Positions 1 to 8,649 of a stretch of 64,000 nt of DNA are shown piece by piece. A model generated the notes under the pieces. That model saw nothing but the letters and a program-made list of their open reading frames with translations, was not told where the DNA came from and did no database searches. A program made the translations under genes and the position numbers. The stretch comes from UBA1563 sp041671545. Its GTDB lineage: Bacteria > Bacteroidota > Ignavibacteria > Ignavibacteriales > Ignavibacteriaceae. Every line of letters starts with the position of its first letter. Position 1 is the stretch's first letter. The stretch covers positions 31,843 to 95,842 of the forward strand of contig JBAZBI010000016.1 in assembly GCA_041671545.1 (NCBI GenBank). Reading direction: 5' to 3'.

Positions 1-1310
1 TAATCGGCAAATCAGAAAAAGGAAAGTTGTACGATAAATTTGCAGGACGAATGATCTTTCCGATCTTTTCTCCAAACGGAAGAGTGATCGGTTTTGGCGG
101 AAGAATTTTTGATTCGCGTGAAGGAGCGGCAAAATATTTAAACTCGCCTGAATCAAAAATTTATCACAAAGGGAGAACGCTCTACGGACTTTCGCATGGG
201 AAAGATGAGATCCGCCGCCAGGATCTGGCAATTGTGGTTGAAGGATATATGGATTTAATTTCTCTTCATCAGCACGGAATTAAAAATGTTGTTGCGGTTT
301 CAGGCACAGCTTTTACCGATGAGCAAGTCCAGCTTCTTTCCCGCTACACAAAAAATACGGTTCTATTGTTTGATGCCGATACAGCCGGTGTTAAAGCCTC
401 AATGCGGAGTATTGAAATTCTTTTAAAACAAAACATGAACATAAAGATCGCAACACTTCCTCGCGGAGAAGACCCGGATTCTTACGTACAGAAAAACGGG
501 AGCGATGCCTTTCTTGACATTATTGCGCGTGCGGTAAATTTTTTAGAATATCGTACAGCAATATTTGAAGAGCAAGGATATTTTAACGACGCGGCAAAAT
601 CCGCCGAAGCGATCCGTGAACTTGTAAAACCGGTTGCATTGTTAAATGATGAATTGAAGCGAAGTTTTCTTTTAAAATCAATTGCGGAAAAATTCGGTTT
701 GCGTGAAAAACTTCTTGAAGCTGAACTTGAAAAAGCAATCGCCGGAACAAATAAATTTGCCGTTCAGGAACAAAATCAAAAAGAAAAAATCCAGCAGAAA
801 GAGATTGCGGAAGCTGTTGAGGCAAAGATGCTTCCGGCGGAATTCAGAAACGAACAAGAAATTATTATCCTGTTGTTTGAGGGACATGAACAAATTACCA
901 GATATATTCTTGACCATGTAAATCCTGATGAATTCCAAATTCCTTACCACAAAACACTTGCTCATTTGGTATACAATGCCCTGGTAAATGATGAACCTTT
1001 AGAGATAAGCAGATTACTCGAAAAAATTGACAATGAAAAACTGCAAGAATATCTGCTTGAAATTACTTTTGAGAAATATCTCATCAGTGAGCTTTGGGAT
1101 CAGCGCAAGCCGGAGAATAAAGAAAAACGATTCCTTAAATACGGAAGCGATTTGATCAAGTCATTCAAACTTTTTCACCTTGAAAAAGAAATTGCTGAGA
1201 ACCATGCTTTATTAGTAAAAGCTGAGGATGAGGAAGAAGCATTGGAATTGATGAAAAAAGGTATTCAACTTCAAGCGAAGAAAAAGGAAATTGAGAAGGG
1301 AAATTATTAA
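1..1310 (+). CDS. dnaG: DNA primase, 5' part outside the window
   Basis: Primase that synthesises RNA primers for DNA replication. The frame is open to the left edge, so the zinc-binding domain and the start of the RNA-polymerase domain are missing. The visible part begins in the conserved core (YDKFAGRMIFP, VIGFGGR, YLNSPES). It continues into the Toprim fold with the metal-binding EGYMD, DADTAG and EDPDSY motifs, then a helical C-terminal region expected to contact the replicative helicase. It ends at TAA 1308-1310, convergent with gap. The identification is firm from these motifs; only the N-terminus cannot be judged. Confidence 0.96.
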   Translation, partial: IGKSEKGKLYDKFAGRMIFPIFSPNGRVIGFGGRIFDSREGAAKYLNSPESKIYHKGRTLYGLSHGKDEIRRQDLAIVVEGYMDLISLHQHGIKNVVAVSGTAFTDEQVQLLSRYTKNTVLLFDADTAGVKASMRSIEILLKQNMNIKIATLPRGEDPDSYVQKNGSDAFLDIIARAVNFLEYRTAIFEEQGYFNDAAKSAEAIRELVKPVALLNDELKRSFLLKSIAEKFGLREKLLEAELEKAIAGTNKFAVQEQNQKEKIQQKEIAEAVEAKMLPAEFRNEQEIIILLFEGHEQITRYILDHVNPDEFQIPYHKTLAHLVYNALVNDEPLEISRLLEKIDNEKLQEYLLEITFEKYLISELWDQRKPENKEKRFLKYGSDLIKSFKLFHLEKEIAENHALLVKAEDEEEALELMKKGIQLQAKKKEIEKGNY

Positions 1311-1368
1311 GAGTTAACATCTCAAATTCTACATTTTGGGAAGATAATATTATTCTTGAATATCGAAT

Positions 1369-1457
1369 ATTGAACAAGGAATTATGAATGATGATGTTTT
1401 TTCCCCTTCCAAAATCGTAATTCCTTGTTCGTTATTCATTATTCTTTGTTCAACAAT
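1369..1457. repeat. Intergenic repeat with inverted arms
   Basis: A 13-bp arm GAACAAGGAATTA (1372-1384) is matched perfectly in reverse complement at 1418-1430. A third, imperfect reverse-complement copy follows at about 1431-1457 (core TTCTTTGTTCAA). All three arms are variants of one unit, roughly GAACAAGGAATAATGAAT, as in dispersed intergenic repeats. No coding function is evident. Confidence 0.55.
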
Positions 1458-1491
1458 ACAATTTGGGATGGGAAAAGAAGTAAGTCTCTTC

Positions 1492-1519
1492 TTCCCTCCT
1501 CTTAAAAAAGAGGAGGGAG
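1492..1519. terminator. Hairpin between convergent dnaG and gap
   Basis: CCCTCCTCTT (1494-1503) pairs perfectly with AAGAGGAGGG (1508-1517) around a 4-nt loop, and the stem can extend by one or two pairs. It lies 16 nt past the gap stop codon. Neither strand has a clear U-tract after it, so it may be a bidirectional transcript end or a 3' stabiliser rather than a classical terminator. Confidence 0.5.
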
Positions 1520-1534
1520 AAAAGGATAACAAAT

Positions 1535-2593
1535 TTATTTTGCTATTTTTAACAACAATTCAACGCAGCGGTTTGAATATCCCCATTCGTTGTCATACCA
1601 GGAAACCACTTTAAAGAATCTCTTTTCGCCTTTAAGATTATTCTGCATAGTTGCAAGAGAATCATAAATTGAAGAACGTTGGTCGTGAATGAAATCGGTT
1701 GAAACAACTTCTTCGTTGGTGTAACCGAGAATTCCTTTTAAATAAGTCTCTGAAGCTTTCTTCATCAACCCGTCAATTTCTTCAATTGAAGTATCGCGTT
1801 TTGCGGCGAAAGTTAAATCAACAACAGAAACATCTGCAGTAGGAACGCGGAAAGACATTCCGGTTAATTTTCCTTTTGTTTCAGGAAGCACTTCGCCAAC
1901 GGCTTTTGCAGCGCCTGTTGATGATGGAATAATGTTGATAGCTGCTGCACGTCCGCCTCTCCAATCTTTTTTGGAAGGACCGTCAACGGTTTTTTGTGTT
2001 GCTGTGTAAGAATGGATGGTAGTCATTAAACCGGTTTCAATTCCGATTCCTTCTTTCAATAAAACATAAACAACCGGAGCTAAACAGTTTGTGGTGCAAG
2101 AAGCGTTCGAGATGATATGATGTTTTGCATCATCGTATTCAGAATCGTTAACACCAATAACGATAGTTTTAACATCGCCTTTGCCAGGTGCCGAAATAAT
2201 TACTTTTTTTGCGCCGGCAGCTAAATGTCCTTTTGCTTTTTCAGAATCGGTAAATAAACCGGTTGATTCAACAACAAAATCAACACCTAATTCTTTCCAG
2301 GGTAATTGGCTCGGATCTTTGGTAGCCAAAACGCAACGGACTTTGTTGCCGTTTATAACAAGTACATCATCTGCTTCAGCGGCGGCGCTGCTTTTTTCGG
2401 TAGTGATCGTTCCTTTAAATTGTCCATGAACGGAATCGTATTTTAATTGATAAGCAAAATATTTTGCATCGGTGGTAACATCAACAACTGCTACAACGTC
2501 AATTTCTTTGCCGAGCAAGCCTTTATCAACCAAAGCGCTAAATACTAATCTTCCGATTCTTCCGAATCCGTTAATTCCAACTTTAATTGCCAT
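1535..2593 (-). CDS. gap: Type I glyceraldehyde-3-phosphate dehydrogenase
   Basis: Oxidises and phosphorylates glyceraldehyde-3-phosphate to 1,3-bisphosphoglycerate in central glycolysis and gluconeogenesis (cytosol). The 352-residue protein is full length: N-terminal Rossmann motif INGFGRIGR (residues 7-15), catalytic Cys166 in SNASCTTNC, and the substrate-binding segment TTIHSYTATQ. The aspartate at the end of the second beta strand (VVD, near residue 38) suggests a preference for NAD over NADP. The start ATG has a strong ribosome site, AAGGAGAT, upstream. It is divergent from the Crp-family gene and has its own promoter. Confidence 0.97.
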   Translation of the reverse strand: MAIKVGINGFGRIGRLVFSALVDKGLLGKEIDVVAVVDVTTDAKYFAYQLKYDSVHGQFKGTITTEKSSAAAEADDVLVINGNKVRCVLATKDPSQLPWKELGVDFVVESTGLFTDSEKAKGHLAAGAKKVIISAPGKGDVKTIVIGVNDSEYDDAKHHIISNASCTTNCLAPVVYVLLKEGIGIETGLMTTIHSYTATQKTVDGPSKKDWRGGRAAAINIIPSSTGAAKAVGEVLPETKGKLTGMSFRVPTADVSVVDLTFAAKRDTSIEEIDGLMKKASETYLKGILGYTNEEVVSTDFIHDQRSSIYDSLATMQNNLKGEKRFFKVVSWYDNEWGYSNRCVELLLKIAK

Positions 2594-2634
2594 AATGATC
2601 TCCTTAGTTCAAATATTAAATAAGTTACAAAGTA

Positions 2635-2663
2635 AATTTAGCTAAGATTGAAAATAATATCAA
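2635..2663 (-). promoter_or_regulatory. Predicted promoter of gap
   Basis: Read on the minus strand: TTGATA (2663-2658), a 17-bp spacer, then TAAATT (2640-2635), about 40 bp upstream of the gap ATG. This is a sigma70-like arrangement found by eye. Confidence 0.55.
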
Positions 2664-2664
2664 T
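2647..2664. promoter_or_regulatory. Dyad overlapping the gap -35 region (possible operator)
   Basis: ATTGA (2647-2651), 8 bp, TCAAT (2660-2664). This two-fold symmetry resembles the TTGA/TCAA half-sites recognised by Crp/Fnr regulators, and a Crp-family gene is transcribed divergently from the same intergenic region. The regulatory role is inference. Confidence 0.35.
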
Positions 2665-2694
2665 GAAATGAGGAGATTATTTCTCAAGTTTGTA

Positions 2695-2723
2695 TTGATT
2701 TTCGTTTACGTTGAAAGTATATT
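2695..2723 (+). promoter_or_regulatory. Predicted promoter of the Crp-family gene
   Basis: TTGATT (2695-2700), 17-bp spacer, TATATT (2718-2723), giving an expected start near 2730 and a short leader before the ATG at 2757. Confidence 0.6.
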
Positions 2724-2756
2724 CAAGGTAGAAAATTCAAAATAATAGGAAATGAC

Positions 2757-3437
2757 ATGGTAAAAGATGATTTTCTTAAGTACGTCCCCATTTTTACGGA
2801 TTTGGATCAAAGCACATTAGATAAAATTGCCGATCTCGGTAACTTTCGGAAATTTGAGAAAGACTCGGTAATACTCCTTGAGAACGAAACCGGTTCTGCG
2901 CTTTTTGTTATTGTAAATGGAAAGGTAAAAGTCTCCCGTACAAGTGATGACGGAAGAGAAGTTATTCTAACCATTTTAGCTGACTCTGATTTTTTTGGAG
3001 AGATGGCTATCCTCGATGGGCAAAATCGCTCAGCCAATGTTACTGCAATTGATGACACAGAATTATTCCTCATCCAACGAAGTGATTTTCTGGACTTGCT
3101 TTACAATCATCCGGAAGTCTCAATTTCACTTCTTCAGGAACTTACTAAACGTCTCCGCGGCGCCGATATGAAAATAAAATCCCTCTCGTTAAAAGACGCA
3201 GAAGGTAAAGTTGCCACTGTTATCCTTCAGTTAGCCGATGACATCGGAAAAATAAAACAAGGCGTAGTGGAAATTGACAAACTTCCATTTCAGCATGATT
3301 TAGCAAACATGGCGGGAACCTCGCGAGAGACTATTTCACGCACACTTCACACGTTTGCTAAAAAAGGACTCATCGAACTCGAAGGGACAAAACTCCGAAT
3401 TATTAATTACGAAAAATTTAAAGAAATGTTTGATTGA
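2757..3437 (+). CDS. Crp/Fnr-family transcription regulator
   Basis: DNA-binding regulator of 226 residues. A cyclic-nucleotide-binding beta barrel covers about 10-125, with the phosphate-binding cassette GEMAILDG (81-88) and RSA (91-93). A dimerisation helix follows, then a winged helix with recognition segment DLANMAGTSRETISRTL (181-197). The RSA triplet is typical of cAMP-type binding pockets. The protein has no cysteine, so it cannot be an Fnr-type iron-sulfur oxygen sensor. The ATG is preceded by AGGA. It is divergent from gap and 11 bp ahead of the PHP gene, probably co-transcribed. Its targets are unknown. Confidence 0.92.
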   Translation: MVKDDFLKYVPIFTDLDQSTLDKIADLGNFRKFEKDSVILLENETGSALFVIVNGKVKVSRTSDDGREVILTILADSDFFGEMAILDGQNRSANVTAIDDTELFLIQRSDFLDLLYNHPEVSISLLQELTKRLRGADMKIKSLSLKDAEGKVATVILQLADDIGKIKQGVVEIDKLPFQHDLANMAGTSRETISRTLHTFAKKGLIELEGTKLRIINYEKFKEMFD

Positions 3438-3448
3438 CAGAATAAAAG

Positions 3449-4288
3449 ATGCCCCCTAAAATTGATCTTCATTCACATACGAAATTTTCAGACGGGTATT
3501 TTGCACCTCAAGAACTTCTCGAAATCATAAGCGAAAAAAATATTTCGGTATTAGCGATCACTGATCACGATACTGTTGATGCTATTCCTCCGGCCGCAAC
3601 CTTAGGGAAAAAATTCGGAATAACGATCATTCCCGGAGTTGAGTTAAGTTCCCAGGAAGGCGAGAGGGATTTACATATTCTGGGATATTTTGTTGATATA
3701 GAAAACGAGGAATTCAAAAAATATCTTGCTCTTTTCAAATCCGAAAGAATCAAGCGAGCTGAAAGAATAATTAAAAAGTTAAACAATCTCGGATTCGCCA
3801 TTACAATTGATGATGTTCTTTCGCTTTCCGAAACCTCGGTTGTGGGAAGACCGCACATAGCTGATGCTTTAGTAAAGTTGGGAATCGTCAAATCTTTTTA
3901 TGAAGCTTTTCAAAAATTCTTGGGGAACAATTCTCCCGCTTACGAAAAAAAATATTACATCTCTCCTCAAACCGCAATACAAATAATTCATGATGCGGGT
4001 GGTTTGGCAGTTATCGCACATCCGGGAGCGCTTCCCGAAGAGACAATCCAGGGGTTGATCAAAGCCGATATCGATGGTTTTGAAATTTATCATCCGGCGC
4101 ATTCAGCCGAACAAATGAAATATTACGAAGGAATTACAAACAATTATTTTCTTTACGGCACCGGCGGATCTGATTTTCATGGCGGAACCCGTTCGGATGC
4201 AAATAATATCGGCAGATACTATACTCCGGTTGGAACGTTCGAATCGATGAAAAGAAAATCTCTCGAAAGGCGTCCGGTAAATTTGTGA
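3449..4288 (+). CDS. PHP-domain phosphoesterase
   Basis: 279-residue metal-dependent phosphoesterase of the PHP superfamily, similar to the TrpH/YciV type (RNase AM, nucleotide phosphatase). Metal ligands are visible in order: DLHSH (H8, H10), TDHD (D39-D41), E65 in GVELS, H76 in DLHILG, RPHIADAL, the IAHPG histidine and the final SDFHGG. The length is normal for the family. It starts 11 bp after the Crp-family gene and probably shares its transcript. The exact substrate (short RNA, pAp or another nucleotide) cannot be told from sequence. Confidence 0.9.
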   Translation: MPPKIDLHSHTKFSDGYFAPQELLEIISEKNISVLAITDHDTVDAIPPAATLGKKFGITIIPGVELSSQEGERDLHILGYFVDIENEEFKKYLALFKSERIKRAERIIKKLNNLGFAITIDDVLSLSETSVVGRPHIADALVKLGIVKSFYEAFQKFLGNNSPAYEKKYYISPQTAIQIIHDAGGLAVIAHPGALPEETIQGLIKADIDGFEIYHPAHSAEQMKYYEGITNNYFLYGTGGSDFHGGTRSDANNIGRYYTPVGTFESMKRKSLERRPVNL

Positions 4289-4356
4289 TCATCCTTTTTT
4301 AATTAATCGTAATAAGATATTTTTGAATTACAACTTTTAACAAATTGAGATTAAGA

Positions 4357-4818
4357 ATGAAAACCATCGAAGGAAACCTCACTGCAAAAGATTTACAGAT
4401 CGGAATTGTTTTAAGCCGGTTTAATGATTTTATTACCACAAAACTTTTTGAAGGAGCCGTTGACTGTTTGCTTCGTCACGGAGGTGATGATAAAAATATT
4501 ACAACAGTGAAAGTACCGGGTTCATTCGAAATTCCTCTTGCAGCAGCAAAATTAGCCGGTCAGAAAAAATATGATGCTATTATTTGTCTTGGGACCGTAA
4601 TTCGCGGTGCAACTCCCCACTTTGATTTTATTTCGAGCGAAGTGAGCAAAGGAATTGCTTCTGTCTCTCTAACTTATGGAATTCCAGTTGCCTTCGGCGT
4701 TCTAACTACCGACACAATTGAACAAGCAATTGAACGTGCCGGGACAAAAGCCGGAAATAAAGGCTGGGACGCTGCACTTACCGCAATGGAAATGGCAAAC
4801 GTTATTAAAAGTTTATAA
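4357..4818 (+). CDS. ribH: 6,7-dimethyl-8-ribityllumazine synthase
   Basis: Penultimate step of riboflavin synthesis, condensing a ribityl-aminouracil with dihydroxybutanone phosphate; members form icosahedral or pentameric shells. The 153-residue protein has all family landmarks: SRFNDFI, VPGSFEIPLAA, GTVIRGATPHFD with the catalytic His, PVAFGVLTT and QAIERAGTKAGNKG. The ATG at 4357 was chosen over an in-frame TTG at 4345 because MKTIEGN aligns with the usual N-terminus. No other riboflavin gene is nearby. Confidence 0.96.
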   Translation: MKTIEGNLTAKDLQIGIVLSRFNDFITTKLFEGAVDCLLRHGGDDKNITTVKVPGSFEIPLAAAKLAGQKKYDAIICLGTVIRGATPHFDFISSEVSKGIASVSLTYGIPVAFGVLTTDTIEQAIERAGTKAGNKGWDAALTAMEMANVIKSL

Positions 4819-4845
4819 GTTTTGCCTGTTGACGCTAAACTAAAT

Positions 4846-6408
4846 ATGAGGGGATATCAACATCTAAAAGACATAAGTGATAATAAAAAAGATTTTATCT
4901 TTTTCCTTGTTCTTCTTTTTTTTGGAATTTTAATTTTTGCCCCATCACTCCAAATCCCATTTATCAGCGATGAAGTTGCGTTTATTAAAAGGAACACTGT
5001 TTCCAATCTTGCGCAACTCTTAGCTCTCTTTGATAAAAAAGATTATGACGGGTTTTATTACAGACCGCTCGGAAATTTGGTCTCCGGTATTTTGACTTTA
5101 TTTGCCGGAGATAATGCGTTTCTCTACCGATTATTCAACGTCATTCTTCACGTTGTAAATACGTTCATCTTTTATCGATTTGCCAAAATCATTTCAGAAA
5201 AACTTGGAAATTCATCGTTTGCATATGTTGCCCCACTTATCTTTTTAGTTTTTCCCGGAAACGATTATGCGCTCCTTTGGCACACAGCTTTATTCGATCG
5301 ATTGCTCCTGGGAGTTTATTTTCTAGGATTATTAAGTTTTCTTAAAAATTATCGCATCACAATTGCCTCCGTTTGTTTTTTTATTCTTGCGATATTTTCG
5401 AAAGAATCGGCGTTTAGTTTTCCATTTGTTATTTTCATTGCGAATTATTTTCTAAATGAAAAGAGAGGTTCGCTTCTAAACTCCTTAAAAAAATCGGGAG
5501 TTTATTTTCTTTTCCTTTTAGCTTTTCTTCTGGTCAGAATGGTTGTTTTTAACAACAATGTTTTTACAGCACAGGACGCGCACAGCAGCGCCGGTTTGTT
5601 CACAATCATCAAGAATTATTTCTTTTTCGGAGGCTTCCTCCTCTTCCCTTTTTCTCCACGAATGATCCAACAACTTTTACTCTCGCATCGTGAGTTAATA
5701 TTTATTTTAGTTGGATTTGGATCGATCGCGACTTTTGTTCTTGTTTATAAAAATAAATCCGATAAACTTTTTTGGTTTTTATTACTCTTTGTCATTCTCA
5801 CAATTTTGCCGGCGAGTAGATTATTCATGCGCTGGTATCTTTATCTACCTTCAACAGGATTTGTCCTCTTGCTTTGCTATTTAATTTTTACAACTTTCAA
5901 AGAAAGAAAACAAATTCTGTATGCCTCGCTTGTGATCATTTTTTCAATTTATTCTTCTTCACTTCTTCTAAAAGAAGTTACATGGTTGAATGTTTCGAAA
6001 AAATCAGTGGTTGCACTGAAAGAGTTGCAAAAAGAATTTGACTCAACTGAATTTACTTCAATCACTTTTCTTACTATTCCCGCAAAGGTTGGTGATGTCC
6101 CGATCTACCAACTTCAATTTGAAACTCTTGTTCAATATTATCTAAAAAAACAAGTTTCGGTTACCGTATTGAGCAAATCATTCTTTTCAACCTGGGATGA
6201 AACGATTGCAGTGAAAGCAGAGAACAACGGAACAATTGTTCTTCAACATAACAAGGACAATTATTTTCTACTTTTTGATAACAAAAAAAATATTAATTTT
6301 GATTTGAAAACAGGAAAACAACTTTCCTTTCCAATTATTTGGGAAACAGGCACATTGTATGTTTTCTTTTCAGAAGGTAAATTTCAAAATATTAACGGTA
6401 AGTTATGA
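4846..6408 (+). CDS. Polytopic membrane protein, GT-C glycosyltransferase-like
   Basis: About 520 residues with roughly ten or more hydrophobic spans and a short C-terminal soluble tail. The first loop after TM1 carries acidic residues (PFISDEVAF) followed by YRPLGN. This resembles GT-C enzymes of the PMT/TMTC kind, which use lipid-linked sugars at the membrane exterior; that assignment is tentative. The start is uncertain: ATG 4846 is used, but an in-frame TTG at 4822 is possible and neither has a clear ribosome site. The 3' end overlaps the next gene as ATGA, so the two are translationally coupled. It may glycosylate an exported product. Confidence 0.6.
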   Translation: MRGYQHLKDISDNKKDFIFFLVLLFFGILIFAPSLQIPFISDEVAFIKRNTVSNLAQLLALFDKKDYDGFYYRPLGNLVSGILTLFAGDNAFLYRLFNVILHVVNTFIFYRFAKIISEKLGNSSFAYVAPLIFLVFPGNDYALLWHTALFDRLLLGVYFLGLLSFLKNYRITIASVCFFILAIFSKESAFSFPFVIFIANYFLNEKRGSLLNSLKKSGVYFLFLLAFLLVRMVVFNNNVFTAQDAHSSAGLFTIIKNYFFFGGFLLFPFSPRMIQQLLLSHRELIFILVGFGSIATFVLVYKNKSDKLFWFLLLFVILTILPASRLFMRWYLYLPSTGFVLLLCYLIFTTFKERKQILYASLVIIFSIYSSSLLLKEVTWLNVSKKSVVALKELQKEFDSTEFTSITFLTIPAKVGDVPIYQLQFETLVQYYLKKQVSVTVLSKSFFSTWDETIAVKAENNGTIVLQHNKDNYFLLFDNKKNINFDLKTGKQLSFPIIWETGTLYVFFSEGKFQNINGKL

Positions 6409-8642
6409 ATTATAAAAAGATCATTCTTCTTGTCTCACTTTGCACTTTTCAATTCATCGCACAAACAACTACCAGCTGGAAAAACTTTTCCAGCATGAAT
6501 AAAATATCTTCTGCGATTGTGACTGCCGGGGGAATTTGGGCCGGAAGCGATGGAGGAGCATTTTACTTTGATTTTAATGATTCGTCATACCAGACTTTTA
6601 CCAAAACCGAAGGGATGAATGGATCACCAATTACAGCGGTCGCAATAGATTCTTCCGGTAATATTTGGTTCGGATCTCAAAACGGAAAGATTGATGTCTA
6701 TAATCCAACCACAAAAGTTTTTAAAAATATTTTTGAAATTTACAATTCAGAAAGAATTGAAAAGAGAATCAACTCAATCTCTATTTATGGTGACACCGCA
6801 TTTGTCTCGACTTCATTCGGGCTCTCTTTGCTCAATACAAAAACGTTCAGTTTTTATGATACGTTCTTTAAACTCGGAAATTTTGCTTCAAACATTGATG
6901 TAAACTACAGTTACAAAAAAAACAATATCATTTATGCAGCAACTAATTCAGGAATAGCTGTACAAAAAGCGGGAACCACAAACCTTGTCGCTCCGGAATC
7001 ATGGGATACCTACACAACAGCAAATGGATTGAATTCAAATAAGGTAATAAAAATTGGGTCATATAAAGATTCTGTTTTCGTTCTCACTTCAGTTGGTTTT
7101 TCTAAATTCATGTCAAACTCTTGGCAAAATTTTTTAACTACTTTTCCAGATGGACAAGTTCAGGATTTCCAGACGACTACTGATTCTATTTTTATTTTAT
7201 CTAATTGGAGTGTCCATTATTATTCTAATGGTTCGACCGGAAGTTATTCGATGGTTTATATTGGACCCGTAAAAATGCTTTATTGTAGAAATGGAGAATT
7301 TCTCCTTACAGAAACAGATGGAACCTGGCTGCATGAAAGGACGGGGAGTCAAAAATCTTTAAAACTTTCACCTAATGGTCCTTCGGAAAATAAATTCTTA
7401 AATATGACAGTAGATCAAAACAGCAATCTCTGGGTTGCAACCGGTCAGGATGTAGGCGGGGTCGGCTTTTTTAAATTCGATAGATCCACATGGAAAACTT
7501 TTGCAGTGAATCATGATTCCTTGCTTTCAAATGCTTTTCACACTGTTTCCGTTGGGTCAGATAACTCCGTTTATTTTGCAAACTGGGGAAGTGGATTTGC
7601 AAAGGTAAAGAACGATTCGACTATTATTTCCTTCTCAGTTAAAAATTCTCCTTTAATCGGTACACTCGCGCATCCCGATTTTTTAGTTATAGCCGACATG
7701 AAAACCGATTCAAAAAATAATTTATGGGTTTTAAATCATGATGCAGCCGACAAAAAAGCTTTAAGTGTTTTAACCTCAGACAGCACATGGTATATGTTTG
7801 ATAATATTGCCGATCCCGACATTGATCAGTACAGACGGTTAGTTATTGATCAGTACGACACGAAATGGTTCACAACTTCAAAGCCAAACAAATCGGGGCT
7901 TTATTACTTCAACGAAAGTTCAACGCTATCAACTTCATCCGATGACCGAACCGGGTATGTAACAGGATTAAATAGCAACAGTGTTTCCTCTTTAGCTATG
8001 GATAAACGGGGAGAGTTATGGATTGGAACAAGTTCCGGCGTTAATGTCATTTCAAATCCCAATGCAATTTTAACATCGTCCGCTTCATCGTTAAAAATCA
8101 CCTCAGTATTTAGTCTGCGGCAACAATCGATAAATTGCCTTGCAGTTGATGCAATTAACAGAAAATGGGTAGGGACAAATCAAGGATTAATTTTGACCTC
8201 AACCGATGGGACATCGTTGATAGAAACATTCGATAGTAAAAATAGTCCGCTGCTTTCCGATCAAATAAAATCGTTAACGATCGATGAAAAGAATGGAATT
8301 GTTTATGCCGCTGTAGAAGGAGGTTTAACTGCATTCTATACAACGGCGCTAACACCGAATACAACTTTTTCAACAATTGAAACTTCCCCAAGTCCGTTTT
8401 TAATTGGGAAGAACTCGTCACTGTTGACGATTGATGGATTGATAAAAAACTGTGACATAAAAATTCTTTCAATTTCTGGAAATTTGATCCGCGCATTTAG
8501 GACGGACGGAGGAGGAAGAGCTCGTTGGGATGGTAAAAATGACCGTGGTGAGTTTGTCAGTAGCGGAGTATATTTAATTGTTGCGTACGATCAAGAAGGG
8601 ACTTCCGTAGCAACCGGTAAAGTTGCAATTATCAGACAATAA
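6405..8642 (+). CDS. Secreted two-component-propeller protein with FlgD/T9SS-like tail
   Basis: 745 residues with signal peptide MNYKKIILLVSLCTFQFIAQ. The body is built of repeated propeller strands with the Reg_prop signature (GNIWFGSQNG, NLWVATGQD, ELWIGTSSGV, RKWVGTNQGL), likely two seven-bladed propellers. The last 85 or so residues form a FlgD-like Ig fold (RWDGKNDRGEFVSSGVYLI, then GKVAIIR), the usual C-terminal sorting or anchoring module of type IX secretion cargo in this phylum. Unlike hybrid sensor proteins it has no transmembrane kinase part. It is probably exported to the cell surface; ligand unknown. Coupled to the upstream membrane protein. Confidence 0.8.
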   Translation: MNYKKIILLVSLCTFQFIAQTTTSWKNFSSMNKISSAIVTAGGIWAGSDGGAFYFDFNDSSYQTFTKTEGMNGSPITAVAIDSSGNIWFGSQNGKIDVYNPTTKVFKNIFEIYNSERIEKRINSISIYGDTAFVSTSFGLSLLNTKTFSFYDTFFKLGNFASNIDVNYSYKKNNIIYAATNSGIAVQKAGTTNLVAPESWDTYTTANGLNSNKVIKIGSYKDSVFVLTSVGFSKFMSNSWQNFLTTFPDGQVQDFQTTTDSIFILSNWSVHYYSNGSTGSYSMVYIGPVKMLYCRNGEFLLTETDGTWLHERTGSQKSLKLSPNGPSENKFLNMTVDQNSNLWVATGQDVGGVGFFKFDRSTWKTFAVNHDSLLSNAFHTVSVGSDNSVYFANWGSGFAKVKNDSTIISFSVKNSPLIGTLAHPDFLVIADMKTDSKNNLWVLNHDAADKKALSVLTSDSTWYMFDNIADPDIDQYRRLVIDQYDTKWFTTSKPNKSGLYYFNESSTLSTSSDDRTGYVTGLNSNSVSSLAMDKRGELWIGTSSGVNVISNPNAILTSSASSLKITSVFSLRQQSINCLAVDAINRKWVGTNQGLILTSTDGTSLIETFDSKNSPLLSDQIKSLTIDEKNGIVYAAVEGGLTAFYTTALTPNTTFSTIETSPSPFLIGKNSSLLTIDGLIKNCDIKILSISGNLIRAFRTDGGGRARWDGKNDRGEFVSSGVYLIVAYDQEGTSVATGKVAIIRQ

Positions 8643-8649
8643 TTTTTTT

